The translations under genes were made by a program, and so were the position numbers. Under the pieces are notes generated by a model, which worked only from the letters and a program-made list of their open reading frames with translations, had not been told where the DNA came from and did not search any database. DNA of 64,000 nt from Photobacterium proteolyticum (GTDB lineage Bacteria; Pseudomonadota; Gammaproteobacteria; Enterobacterales; Vibrionaceae): the NCBI RefSeq assembly GCF_001939735.1, contig NZ_MJIL01000048.1, positions 1-64,000 of the forward strand. Reading direction: 5' to 3'. Shown in pieces: positions 9,037 to 17,287 of the stretch (positions are counted from its first letter, which is position 1; each line of letters opens with the position of its first letter).

Positions 9037-10704
9037 ATGCTTGCACATATGACGATCTCCAACTTTGCTATTGTCAAAAACCTTGAATTTGAACTGAAGC
9101 CGGGAATGACCACCATTACCGGTGAAACAGGCGCAGGTAAATCTATTGCCATTGATGCGCTCGGCCTATGCTTGGGAGATCGGGCAGAAGCCAGCATGGT
9201 GCGACCAAATGAAGACAAAGCCGAGATTTCGGCCGCTTTTTCATTGCAGAACAACCAGGCAGCCCGCCGCTGGCTGGAAGACAATGAACTCGTCGACGGT
9301 GAGGAGTGCATCTTGCGCCGGGTGATCACCAAAGAAGGCCGCTCCCGTGGCTTTATCAACGGCAGCCCGGTACCGGCCTCGCAGCAGAAAGCCCTCGGCC
9401 AGCTGCTGATCAACATCCACGGTCAGCACGCTCACCAGCAGCTGATGCGCGCCGAGCATCAGCAGCAAATGCTGGATCAATATGCCGGTCATCACCTGTT
9501 GATGGAAAAAACCCGCAAGGCCTACCAGATCTGGCGCCAGGCCAATAACGAGCTGAAGCGCCTGACCCAGAACCGGGAAGAGAACAAAGCGCAGAAACAG
9601 TTGATCCAGTATCAGGTCAAAGAGCTCAATGAACTGGCCCTTGGCGAAGACGAATTTGCCGAGATCGAAGAAGAGCACAAGCGCCTGTCCAACAGCGGCG
9701 AGCTGGCCGTTTCCAGCCAGACCGCACTTTCCGTACTGTATGACAACGATGAAGGCAACGCCCTGCAACTGCTGCAAATGGCCAGCCAGCAGGTCATTAC
9801 CCTTGGTGAGCTAGACAGCAACCTGAGCACCATTCCGGCCATGCTGGAAGAGGCCATTATTCAGGTTCAGGAAGCGAGCCAGGAGCTTCGCTGCTACCTA
9901 GACAACCTGGATATGGATCCGCAGCGCCTGATCTACCTTGAAGAGCGTCTGGCTAAAATCATGTCACTGGCACGCAAGCACTACGTAATGCCCAACGAGC
10001 TATACCAGAAACACCAGGATTTGCTGAAAGAGCTTGAAGAGCTGGACTGCAGTGACGAGCGTCTGGAAGAGATGGCCGAGCAGGTTGAACTCCAGCGCCA
10101 GAAATTCCTCGCCACGGCTGAAAAGCTCAGCAAGAGCCGCCAGCGTTACGCCAAGGAGCTCGACAAGAAGATTTCCAACAGCATGCATGAACTGAGCATG
10201 GAACACGGTATTTTCAAAATTGATATCCAGAGCGATGCCGAAGGGATGCTCAGCCCGTTAGGCTTTGACAACATCACCTTCCTGGTCTCGACCAACCCCG
10301 GCCAGCCGTTGCAGCCGCTAGGCAAAGTCGCCTCCGGTGGTGAGCTGTCGCGTATTTCCCTGGCCATCCAGGTAATTACCGCGCAAAAAGTCGAAACCCC
10401 GAGCCTGATTTTCGATGAGGTGGATGTCGGCATCAGCGGCCCGACCGCCGCTATCGTCGGCAAGATGCTGCGTACACTGGGTGAATCGACCCAGGTAATG
10501 TGTGTGACTCACTTGCCGCAGGTTGCCGGTTGCGGCCACCAGCAGATGTTTGTTGCCAAGAAATCAACCAAAGGCCAGACCGAGACCAACATGTACCCGC
10601 TGGATGACAAAGCCCGGGTTTCCGAGCTGGCCCGTCTGCTGGGCGGTAGCGAAATCACCGAAAGAACGCTCGCCAACGCAAAAGAATTGCTGTTTGCGGC
10701 CTGA
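9037..10704 (+). CDS. recN: DNA repair protein RecN
   Basis: RecN is an SMC-like ATPase that acts in double-strand break repair. The 555-residue protein has the head ATPase split by a long coiled coil: Walker A GETGAGKS at 29-36, Q-loop region NIHGQHAHQ, coiled coil about 160-380, signature [11 protein letters not shown] near 431 and Walker [13 protein letters not shown] near 457. The start has AGGTGA upstream and sits 24 bp behind two LexA boxes, so it is an SOS gene. It stands between nadK and bamE, the conserved gammaproteobacterial order. Confidence 0.97.
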   Translation: MLAHMTISNFAIVKNLEFELKPGMTTITGETGAGKSIAIDALGLCLGDRAEASMVRPNEDKAEISAAFSLQNNQAARRWLEDNELVDGEECILRRVITKEGRSRGFINGSPVPASQQKALGQLLINIHGQHAHQQLMRAEHQQQMLDQYAGHHLLMEKTRKAYQIWRQANNELKRLTQNREENKAQKQLIQYQVKELNELALGEDEFAEIEEEHKRLSNSGELAVSSQTALSVLYDNDEGNALQLLQMASQQVITLGELDSNLSTIPAMLEEAIIQVQEASQELRCYLDNLDMDPQRLIYLEERLAKIMSLARKHYVMPNELYQKHQDLLKELEELDCSDERLEEMAEQVELQRQKFLATAEKLSKSRQRYAKELDKKISNSMHELSMEHGIFKIDIQSDAEGMLSPLGFDNITFLVSTNPGQPLQPLGKVASGGELSRISLAIQVITAQKVETPSLIFDEVDVGISGPTAAIVGKMLRTLGESTQVMCVTHLPQVAGCGHQQMFVAKKSTKGQTETNMYPLDDKARVSELARLLGGSEITERTLANAKELLFAA

Positions 10705-10874
10705 TATCAAACAGAATATTGTTCAGACCGGTATTATTGAAATAAACTTAAGCCGTGATGCAACTAATTAGCTAGCTCACAGTCTCAATTACAGTTTTTT
10801 TCTTAACCGCTTTTTTACTTCTGCCCAGAGCTTGTTTATCATCGCAGCAGTAAAAGCGAATTTGCCGGGATGCT

Positions 10875-11231
10875 ATGAGTTGGAAAAACATTGCTGCACT
10901 AACGTTAGCAGTAAGCCTGTTAGGTGGTTGTTCAGTCGTTGAAAGGCTGGTTTATCGAATTGATATCAATCAGGGTAACTACCTTGATCAAAACGACATC
11001 AATACCCTGCGTTACGGTATGAACAAAGAACAGGTGAGCTATGTTCTGGGATCGCCAATGTTGGTAGAACCTGAATATCCAAATACCTGGTACTACGTCT
11101 ACTACCACAAGCCGGGCCATGACGAAGCCATTCAGAAGAACCTGGTGCTCACCTTTGATGCCCAGAACAAACTCACTGGGCTATCCGGTGACTATCAGTC
11201 GGGACCAAACTTTATGGATCCGATTAACTGA
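10875..11231 (+). CDS. bamE: Outer membrane assembly lipoprotein BamE (SmpA)
   Basis: BamE is a lipoprotein of the BAM complex that inserts beta-barrel proteins into the outer membrane. The 118-residue precursor has a signal peptide with lipobox LGGC (lipidated Cys at 19) and the SmpA/OmlA fold with conserved RYGMNKEQVSYVLGSPML and NTWYYVYY. Length matches the family. It follows recN after a 170-bp gap without an obvious terminator and ends in a hairpin shared with the convergent ratB. Confidence 0.96.
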   Translation: MSWKNIAALTLAVSLLGGCSVVERLVYRIDINQGNYLDQNDINTLRYGMNKEQVSYVLGSPMLVEPEYPNTWYYVYYHKPGHDEAIQKNLVLTFDAQNKLTGLSGDYQSGPNFMDPIN

Positions 11232-11262
11232 TACCACTGAAATAAGTGATGACCACAAAAAA

Positions 11263-11286
11263 AGCTCGCATCTGCGAGCTTTTTTA
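11263..11286. terminator. Bidirectional terminator between bamE and ratB
   Basis: Stem AGCTCGCA/TGCGAGCT (11263-11270 with 11273-11280), flanked by A7 on the left and T6 on the right, so it can serve both convergent transcripts. Confidence 0.9.
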
Positions 11287-11313
11287 TTAATTCCGGTATA
11301 CAAGAATAAGGCT

Positions 11314-11667
11314 TTATTCAGTGGCCTTAGCTTCGGATTCCTTTGCTTCAGCTGCCTTGGCGTCTAGCGCCTCCTGCTTGGCCTGTTCGGCGCGCTTGCG
11401 GCGGATCTCTTTCGGATCGGCCAGTAACGGACGGTAGATTTCAATCCGATCGCCATCGTGCACCGTCGCATTGGGCTTCACATTACGGCTGTAGACACCC
11501 ACCTTATTCTTCTTCAGGTCGATTTCCGGATACATTTCCAGCACGCCGGACTGCTCGATAATCTCATGAACCTGGGTATCAGGGGTGATCGCCAGCTTGA
11601 TCACACGCTGGGCCTGAGGCAGCGCGTACACCACCTCGACATGGATCAGCTTTTCTTCAGAACTCAT
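11314..11667 (-). CDS. ratB: RnfH/RatB family ubiquitin-like protein
   Basis: This 117-residue protein has the beta-grasp RnfH/RatB fold (IHVEVVYALPQAQRVIKLAITPDTQVHEIIEQSG ... VGVYSRNVKPNATVHDGDRIEIYRPLLADPKEIRRKRAEQA) and a lysine/alanine/glutamate-rich tail. The conserved RIEIYRPL and DPKEIRRKRA motifs identify the family; its biochemical role is not settled. The ATG at 11665-11667 has AGAGAAG upstream and overlaps the ratA end by 11 bp, so the two are translationally coupled. The ratA-ratB pair next to smpB-ssrA is conserved in enteric bacteria and vibrios. Confidence 0.9.
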   Translation of the reverse strand: MSSEEKLIHVEVVYALPQAQRVIKLAITPDTQVHEIIEQSGVLEMYPEIDLKKNKVGVYSRNVKPNATVHDGDRIEIYRPLLADPKEIRRKRAEQAKQEALDAKAAEAKESEAKATE

Positions 11668-12091
11668 ACACTTCTCTGGCTCGTTGGGTAAACGCATTCA
11701 CCATATTATTGGTTAGATCGCGGAACACCTTGCCAAACGCCGCTTCCACCAACCCGTTGGTAAATTCAAAATCAAGCTTCAGTTCGACCTTGCATGCCTC
11801 GGCATCAAGCTCGGTAAAGTGCCAGCCGCCAACCAGACGCCGGAAAGGGCCTTCCACCAGCTGCATGTCAATTTTATTCACGCCAATCAGCTGATTGCGG
11901 GTGACAAAGGTTTTCTTGATTCCTGCCTTGGATACATCGACAGATGCCATCATATGCTCGTCAGAACTTTCTAATATCTTAGTGCCGGAACAGCCCGGCA
12001 AAAACGCAGGGTAAGACTCAACATCATTAACAAGTTCAAACATTTTCTGTGCACTAAAAGGAACCAGTGCAGAGCGACTAATCTGAGGCAT
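11657..12091 (-). CDS. ratA: RatA, START-domain protein (ribosome association toxin family)
   Basis: RatA is a START/polyketide-cyclase-fold protein. In E. coli it binds 50S subunits and blocks 70S formation; its eukaryotic homologues (COQ10) bind ubiquinone. The 144-residue product contains MPQISRSALVPFSAQKMFELVNDVESYPAFLPGC, diagnostic of the family, and the C-terminal helix AAFGKVFRDLTNNMVNAFTQRAREVY. The ATG at 12089-12091 has GGAGAAA just upstream; the frame is open 13 codons further but without a site. It is divergent from smpB. Confidence 0.93.
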   Translation of the reverse strand: MPQISRSALVPFSAQKMFELVNDVESYPAFLPGCSGTKILESSDEHMMASVDVSKAGIKKTFVTRNQLIGVNKIDMQLVEGPFRRLVGGWHFTELDAEACKVELKLDFEFTNGLVEAAFGKVFRDLTNNMVNAFTQRAREVYEF

Positions 12092-12316
12092 AGTTTCTCC
12101 TTTACCCATAACAAGTGCCTCAACTCTCAAGTATTTAGCGACTTAGCAGCCAAAACCTAGGAGAAGAGGTGGGGCAATGATACCATTACTCGGCTATTAG
12201 CCAAAATTCGTGCAAATCGTGCCTGAGACATTAGCCAATCAGGTCTGTGATTATTGCACTTCGACCTGCCGATAATCTCATCCGGCAGGGACTGCAAAAG
12301 AGTGAAAAAAATATCT

Positions 12317-12799
12317 ATGGCAAAGAAAAAACCAAGCAAGCAGGGTAGCAATACCATTGCGAAAAACAAATCAGCGCGTCATGAGTATGCGATTGACGAC
12401 GAATACGAAGCAGGCCTGGAACTGCAGGGCTGGGAAGTCAAAGCCATCCGCTCTGGCAAAGTGAACATTTCCGAAAGCTATGTGTTCCTGCGCAACGGCG
12501 AAGCCTTCATCTCCGGGGTCACCATCACCCCGCTTAATGCGGCCTCTACCCACGTAGTGGCCGATCCGACCCGTACCCGCAAGCTCCTGCTTAAGCGCCG
12601 CGAGATTGACAAGCTGTTGGGCGCCGTCAACCGCGAAGGCCAGACTATTGTGGCACTTTCTATGTATTGGAAAGGTTCATGGGTTAAACTGAAAGTAGGT
12701 ACAGCGCGCGGTAAGAAGCTTCATGACAAGCGTGCCGACTCCAAACAGAAAGACTGGCAGCGCGACAAGGCACGTATTATGAAGAGCAGCATGCGCTAA
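12317..12799 (+). CDS. smpB: SsrA-binding protein SmpB
   Basis: SmpB binds the tRNA-like part of tmRNA and carries it into stalled ribosomes (trans-translation). From the ATG at 12317 the protein has 160 residues, the E. coli length. It shows [40 protein letters not shown], the oligonucleotide-binding barrel and the basic tail [25 protein letters not shown] that threads the mRNA channel. The partner RNA gene ssrA follows 105 bp downstream. Confidence 0.97.
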   Translation: MAKKKPSKQGSNTIAKNKSARHEYAIDDEYEAGLELQGWEVKAIRSGKVNISESYVFLRNGEAFISGVTITPLNAASTHVVADPTRTRKLLLKRREIDKLLGAVNREGQTIVALSMYWKGSWVKLKVGTARGKKLHDKRADSKQKDWQRDKARIMKSSMR

Positions 12800-12864
12800 G
12801 AAGATGCCGAACCGGCTAAGTGGTGGATTTTTCTCCACAAGAGCCGATTCAACAGGGTTTTATG

Positions 12865-12892
12865 TTGACCCTATCGCATTTTCTGTTACCAT
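12865..12892 (+). promoter_or_regulatory. ssrA promoter
   Basis: A -35 TTGACC (12865-12870), 16-bp spacer and -10 TACCAT (12887-12892) precede the mature tmRNA 5' end by 12 bp, leaving a short leader for RNase P processing. Confidence 0.6.
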
Positions 12893-12904
12893 CGATCGAA
12901 CTCT

Positions 12905-13275
12905 GGGGCTGATTTAGGATTCGACAGGATCACGAAGGCTTTGGGAGCATGCCGAGGTGCGGTTGGCCTCGTAAAAAAGCCGCAAAAAAATAGTCGCAAA
13001 CGACGAAAACTACGCACTAGCAGCTTAATACCCTGCTGAGAGCGCTCCTGCCCTAGCTTCCGCTTGTAAGACGGGGAATAACAGGGGTTCAAACCCAAAC
13101 GAGATAGCGAGGGAATCTTTGACTAGAGAGATGAACCGCGAAATATGAATTCTGGTATGTACTTGCATAGCGTGTCTGTTCGCAGTGCACTTACGAGAAT
13201 AAAGACAGACTAAGCATGTAGCGCCTCTGGTTAGACTGGTTTTGGACGCGGGTTCAACTCCCGCCAGCTCCACCA
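12905..13275 (+). ncRNA. ssrA: tmRNA (SsrA)
   Basis: The sequence begins GGGGCTGATTTAGGATTCGAC and ends with a T-arm GGTTCAACTCCCGCC and the acceptor CAGCTCCACCA, so both halves of the tRNA-like domain are present. The tag reading frame runs 12996-13028 and encodes ANDENYALAA followed by TAA; with the alanine charged on the RNA the tag is AANDENYALAA, the standard degradation signal of enteric bacteria and vibrios. Pseudoknot-forming segments fill the middle. The 3' end is a common integration site for islands, and an accessory region indeed starts just downstream. Confidence 0.98.
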
Positions 13276-13286
13276 AACGTTTGGAA

Positions 13287-13314
13287 ACGGGACATCTTCG
13301 GATGTCCCGTTTTT
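13287..13314 (+). terminator. ssrA terminator
   Basis: Ten-bp stem ACGGGACATC/GATGTCCCGT with a TTCG tetraloop followed by a T run, 12 bp after the tmRNA 3' end. Confidence 0.92.
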
Positions 13315-13359
13315 GTATCTGCTTCATACCTATGTTTTGTTATCAGCAGGAGTATATCC

Positions 13360-13887
13360 ATGCTTGAGCAACTTCTAAACTGGCACCTTGTAAAGCACCC
13401 GCAATACACATTTGATAACTCCGCCAATCCAGCTTCAATTCACCAACTCCGCTTGCTTAGCGCTAAGCTACTCATGCCAATAGAACATCACCTAGGAACA
13501 ATTAAGATAACGTACGGTTTTACTAGCCACGCTTTACTCAGATTTATCTTGAACAACAGTCCTAGAGATATAGCTCCTGATATTGATCAACATGCATCAT
13601 TGGAAACAAATAGCCGTGGTAATCGCATTTGTAAACGAGATGGCGCAGCCTGCGATTTTCTTGTAAGCGGTTATGAAAACCGAATGGATGAAGTCGCAAA
13701 ATTCATCGTTCAGCACCTAACCTTCGATAGGCTTTACTTTTACGGTAAAAACAAACCGCTACACATCAGCATTGGCCCAGAAAATACTCAGTATGTACTA
13801 ATTCGTCGTACTCGTAGTGATGGACTTAGAGTTAACAAAAAGAGTGCGAAAGGTTTAGCCGCAGTAAGCTTGTTTGATGATTTATAA
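13360..13887 (+). CDS. M15-type peptidase-like protein at the head of the dnd island
   Basis: This 175-residue protein is not a named Dnd component. Its middle and end follow the layout of the peptidase M15_3 fold (D-Ala-D-Ala carboxypeptidase/endolysin type): ITYGFTSHALLRFI, then DQHAS (residue about 73), RDGAACDF (about 98) and KPLHISIGP near 140. His, Asp and His at these places correspond to the three zinc ligands of the family, so the metal site may be intact. There is no signal peptide, so it would act in the cytosol. AGGAG lies 7 bases before the ATG. It is 32 bp upstream of the putative dnd-associated methyltransferase and probably co-transcribed with it. The fold call is by eye and the function is unknown. 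Confidence 0.6.
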   Translation: MLEQLLNWHLVKHPQYTFDNSANPASIHQLRLLSAKLLMPIEHHLGTIKITYGFTSHALLRFILNNSPRDIAPDIDQHASLETNSRGNRICKRDGAACDFLVSGYENRMDEVAKFIVQHLTFDRLYFYGKNKPLHISIGPENTQYVLIRRTRSDGLRVNKKSAKGLAAVSLFDDL

Positions 13888-13919
13888 TAACTAAAAACGC
13901 TATAACTCAGGTTACTGAC

Positions 13920-15947
13920 ATGGATGCAAAACTTTTCTCACAGCTCGCCACACAAGTAAAAGTTGGGAAACAACTTCCTGATGCACTCTATCTTCACCGA
14001 GATGCATTTTCAGCTATACCTGACGAGCTTGCGAAGTTTATCCCAGCAGTAGCGAAAGCGCTTCGCCTTAATGATTCTGAGTGGAATCTAGTTAAAATAT
14101 TTAAGAAAGATTTTAGATTATCACTACTGCACTACCCTGGTTTTTATACAGAATCTTACCCAGAACTAAAACAAAGCCTCAATGTAGACCTTGCAAAACT
14201 AAGCCATAAAATCACTAGTTATGAAAGTTCAGAAAACCCACCTATCCTTCACCGCAAAGAGACAATGGTGCTATCTGATAACGAGCACTATCAACACTTT
14301 ATCTCACTCACTCAAGAAGGCGAAAATGCCGGCTTATACGAAAATAGCCGCCTGATAGGCTTTAAGCGCTCTTGGGAAAACCTAATAGCCCGCCACGGGT
14401 ACGAGCTTGTTGATGGTCGATTATTTCGTAGCTCTGCGGTAACAGTACAAACCAATGACAACGGGATAGACCGCCATAAAACAGCCATCGTCCGTCATGA
14501 ACTGTCAGCTCCTATGAAAAGCTTAATAAAGCATGGTTTCCTTGAAGGAGCGTACTCCATTTTTGATTATGGTTGCGGTCGAGGTGATGATTTAAGAGAG
14601 CTGGAAGCTCACGGTTTAGACGCTCTAGGCTGGGATCCAAACTTTCAACCTGACAATGAAAAAGTAACTTCAGATATCGTCAACTTAGGCTTTGTACTCA
14701 ATGTCATTGAAGACCAAGACGAGCGCCTTGATGCTTTACTAAGCGCATGGGAGCTGGCTGATAAGTTTCTAGTCGTGTCTGTCATGCTAGCAAATGAAAA
14801 TTTCATTGCTCAGTTTACGCCTTATAAAGACGGAGTTATTACCTCCCGTAACACCTTTCAAAAATATTATGCGCAATCTGAAATCAAAGCCTATGTCGAA
14901 AGATGCCTACAAGAAGATGTAATCGCTGTGGCCCCTGGCATTTTCTACATCTTTAAAGACAAGCTTGAAGAACAACAATACTTGCAAAGTAAGTACAAGC
15001 GTCACCACAAATGGCAACAACTGACCTCACCTACTCCAATTGAAGCCAAAGACAGAGCAAGGCTAGTTATTACTCAAAACCAGCCACTATTCGATGCTTT
15101 TTGGAATACTTGCTTAGAGCTAGGTCGCATACCAGCGAATGATGAATTTGAAAACTCAGAGAAAGTGCGTGAGCTAATAGGCTCACACAAAAAGGTGTTT
15201 GGTTTACTGCAAGAGATGTTCGACACAGAAGAGTTCGAACAAGCAGAAACAAGTAGGAAAGAAGACCTATTACTTTACTTTGCAATGGGGCTATTTGAAA
15301 AACGGAAGCCCTATACCCAGCAGCCAGAGCCACTGAAGAGAGACATAAAGGCACTGTTTGGTGACTACAAAACCGTGATTAACCTTGCTACCGAGCTTCT
15401 ATTTTCGATTGCTGATACTAGCCTGATTAAAAGCCTGTGTGAGAAAGCCCATAAAACCATACCCGCAAGCCTCCTCAATGAAAGCCACTCACTGATCTTC
15501 CATAGAGATTACATTGATGAACTTCCCCTACTCCTACGTACCTATGTAGGTGCAGGACTGCAGATGTATGGTGAACTCAATGATGATATTGACTTGGTCA
15601 AGATCCATATCACATCTGGAAAGCTTAGCTTAACGGTCTATGACGACTTCGAAAAGTCAGTTCCCTTTCTTGTAGAGCGCATCAAAATCAAAATGGCAGA
15701 GCAAGATATCGACTTCTTTGACTATGTAGATGAAAAGCGTAGGCCACCGTTATTGAATAAGAGCTTGTACATCAGTGAATGCTTCACCCTCTACAATAAG
15801 CAATGTAGCTTTGATAAACGGTTAGCCAAGCTTTTAGGAATCAGCAACAACGAAGAAAGAAACATGACACGTGGTGAGTTTGAACAAGGACTACAAGAAG
15901 AGTGCAGGAGAGTTAGTGGATATAAAATCACTAGATTAAACCAATAA
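13920..15947 (+). CDS. DNA phosphorothioation-associated putative methyltransferase
   Basis: The 675-residue protein matches, by pattern, the family annotated as DNA phosphorothioation-associated putative methyltransferase. It carries DRHKTAIVRHELSAPMKSLI, then the SAM-binding motif I YSIFDYGCGRGDDLRELEAHG (about 210-235), GWDPNFQP (motif II), and a possible motif IV region NLGFVLNVIEDQDER. The N-terminal 150 residues and the large C-terminal half have no recognisable domain. It sits in front of dndBCDE, where this family usually occurs, though its substrate is not known; no target (DNA, RNA or protein) can be read from the sequence. Codon use is AT-rich like the rest of the island. Confidence 0.75.
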   Translation: MDAKLFSQLATQVKVGKQLPDALYLHRDAFSAIPDELAKFIPAVAKALRLNDSEWNLVKIFKKDFRLSLLHYPGFYTESYPELKQSLNVDLAKLSHKITSYESSENPPILHRKETMVLSDNEHYQHFISLTQEGENAGLYENSRLIGFKRSWENLIARHGYELVDGRLFRSSAVTVQTNDNGIDRHKTAIVRHELSAPMKSLIKHGFLEGAYSIFDYGCGRGDDLRELEAHGLDALGWDPNFQPDNEKVTSDIVNLGFVLNVIEDQDERLDALLSAWELADKFLVVSVMLANENFIAQFTPYKDGVITSRNTFQKYYAQSEIKAYVERCLQEDVIAVAPGIFYIFKDKLEEQQYLQSKYKRHHKWQQLTSPTPIEAKDRARLVITQNQPLFDAFWNTCLELGRIPANDEFENSEKVRELIGSHKKVFGLLQEMFDTEEFEQAETSRKEDLLLYFAMGLFEKRKPYTQQPEPLKRDIKALFGDYKTVINLATELLFSIADTSLIKSLCEKAHKTIPASLLNESHSLIFHRDYIDELPLLLRTYVGAGLQMYGELNDDIDLVKIHITSGKLSLTVYDDFEKSVPFLVERIKIKMAEQDIDFFDYVDEKRRPPLLNKSLYISECFTLYNKQCSFDKRLAKLLGISNNEERNMTRGEFEQGLQEECRRVSGYKITRLNQ

Positions 15948-16095
15948 CCTTACTGTTACGCCACAATATATGCCTCCCTTTCCCTACCATCTACAAGTGC
16001 ACATAGTCAGATTGACAGCGTGTTTTCCAAACGGAATTCTCACGTGCAATTCTGCTATATCTCCACTAAAATACGCACCTTGGTAGAAAACGATC

Positions 16096-16166
16096 ACGTT
16101 AGAAATGACGAAAGTGACGTTATTGGATAACGTACTATAATGATTGTTACGTCAAAAATAACGTCA
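16096..16166 (+). promoter_or_regulatory. dndBCDE promoter with repeated ACGTTA/TAACGT operator-like sites
   Basis: A -35 GTGACG (16114-16119) and a perfect -10 TATAAT (16136-16141) are separated by 16 bp. Exactly between and over them lies an inverted repeat, ACGTTAT-TGG-ATAACGT (16117-16133). Further copies of the same core occur at 16096-16101 (ACGTTA), 16147-16154 (TTACGTCA) and 16159-16166 (TAACGTCA). Five half-sites within 71 bp of the dndB start look like binding sites of a repressor, possibly DndB itself, which is reported to repress dnd genes in some bacteria. The identity of the binder is inference. Confidence 0.65.
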
Positions 16167-16177
16167 AAAGGTGAGTA

Positions 16178-17287
16178 ATGAGAAACGCACAAGACGGCTA
16201 CTGCTTTTCTTTCCCTGCTGTTCGGGGGCTACAAGCAGGAAAGCCATTCTACATCGCCACTTGCCCACTAAGTACAATCCCTAAGATTTTTGTCTTCGAC
16301 GAAGATGAGGTTCCACCGGAACTTCGTGCTCAGCGTACGTTAAATAAATCACGTATTCCTGAGATGGTACGTTATCTCGTCGAAAACCCTAAAGACTATG
16401 TCTTTTCTGCTCTAACCGTCTCAGTCGCATCGACAGTGAGTTTTGAAGAAAACTCCAGTCTTGATACGCCAAACCTTGGCACATTAAAAGTACCAATGGA
16501 TGCGCAGATTTTGATCAATGACGGTCAGCACCGCCGCGCAGCTATTGAGGCGGCTCTTAAAGAAAATCCAGACCTAGCTCAAGATAATATTCCTGTCTTG
16601 TTCTTTGTCGATGAAGGGTTAAAACGTAGTCAGCAAATGTTTGCTGACCTAAATAAATACGCTGTAAAACCAAGCCCTTCCCTTGGTGCCTTATATGACC
16701 ACCGTGATGAAAGCTCTGAACTTGCTCGTTACCAAGCTCAGCACATTGCCCCCTTTAAAGGCTTTACCGAAATGGAGAAATCCAGTATCAGCTCCAAAAG
16801 TGGCAAACTATTCACTTTAAGCAGCCTAAAGCAAGCTAACAAAGCACTGCTCGGTAAAAGTGCAAAAGATGGTTTCAGTGAAGAAGAGAAATCACTGGCC
16901 AATCAATTCTGGGAAGCTGTTTACGACGCAACCCCTGAGTGGCAGATGGTACTAAACAAAGAACTATCACCCTCTCAATTCCGTCAAGATTACATTCACG
17001 CACATGGTGTAGGGTTACACGCATTAGGTTCACTTGGTTGTGCATTGATCACAGCTCAACCAACTGAATGGCAACAAACAATCAAAAGACTGAAAGATGT
17101 TGATTGGCGAAAATCCAATCCAAATTGGGCAAACCGTAGCATGCTACATGGCAAGCTAAGTAAAGCATCAACAAACATTATGCTAACAACAAATGCCCTA
17201 AAACACGCGTTATCGCTCCCACTGACACCAGATGAAAGAGCGCTAGAAAACCAACATATAACAAGTAGTGAGGCTTCAAATGGCTGA
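16178..17287 (+). CDS. dndB: DNA phosphorothioation protein DndB
   Basis: DndB is the DGQHR-domain member of the Dnd system; it is not needed for sulfur insertion itself but modulates modification level or site choice and can act as a transcriptional repressor. The 369-residue product has the family hallmark DGQHRR at residues 115-120, the downstream FADLNKYAVKPSPSLGALYDHRD block and typical length. AGGTGAG precedes the ATG. The gene is the first of a tight dndBCDE operon and overlaps dndC by 8 bp. Upstream is an operator-rich promoter. Confidence 0.93.
   Translation: MRNAQDGYCFSFPAVRGLQAGKPFYIATCPLSTIPKIFVFDEDEVPPELRAQRTLNKSRIPEMVRYLVENPKDYVFSALTVSVASTVSFEENSSLDTPNLGTLKVPMDAQILINDGQHRRAAIEAALKENPDLAQDNIPVLFFVDEGLKRSQQMFADLNKYAVKPSPSLGALYDHRDESSELARYQAQHIAPFKGFTEMEKSSISSKSGKLFTLSSLKQANKALLGKSAKDGFSEEEKSLANQFWEAVYDATPEWQMVLNKELSPSQFRQDYIHAHGVGLHALGSLGCALITAQPTEWQQTIKRLKDVDWRKSNPNWANRSMLHGKLSKASTNIMLTTNALKHALSLPLTPDERALENQHITSSEASNG

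Noticed and set aside
13025..13327. 100-codon minus-strand ORF over ssrA
   Set aside because: It lies entirely across the tmRNA and its terminator; such ORFs over ssrA are a known annotation artefact.
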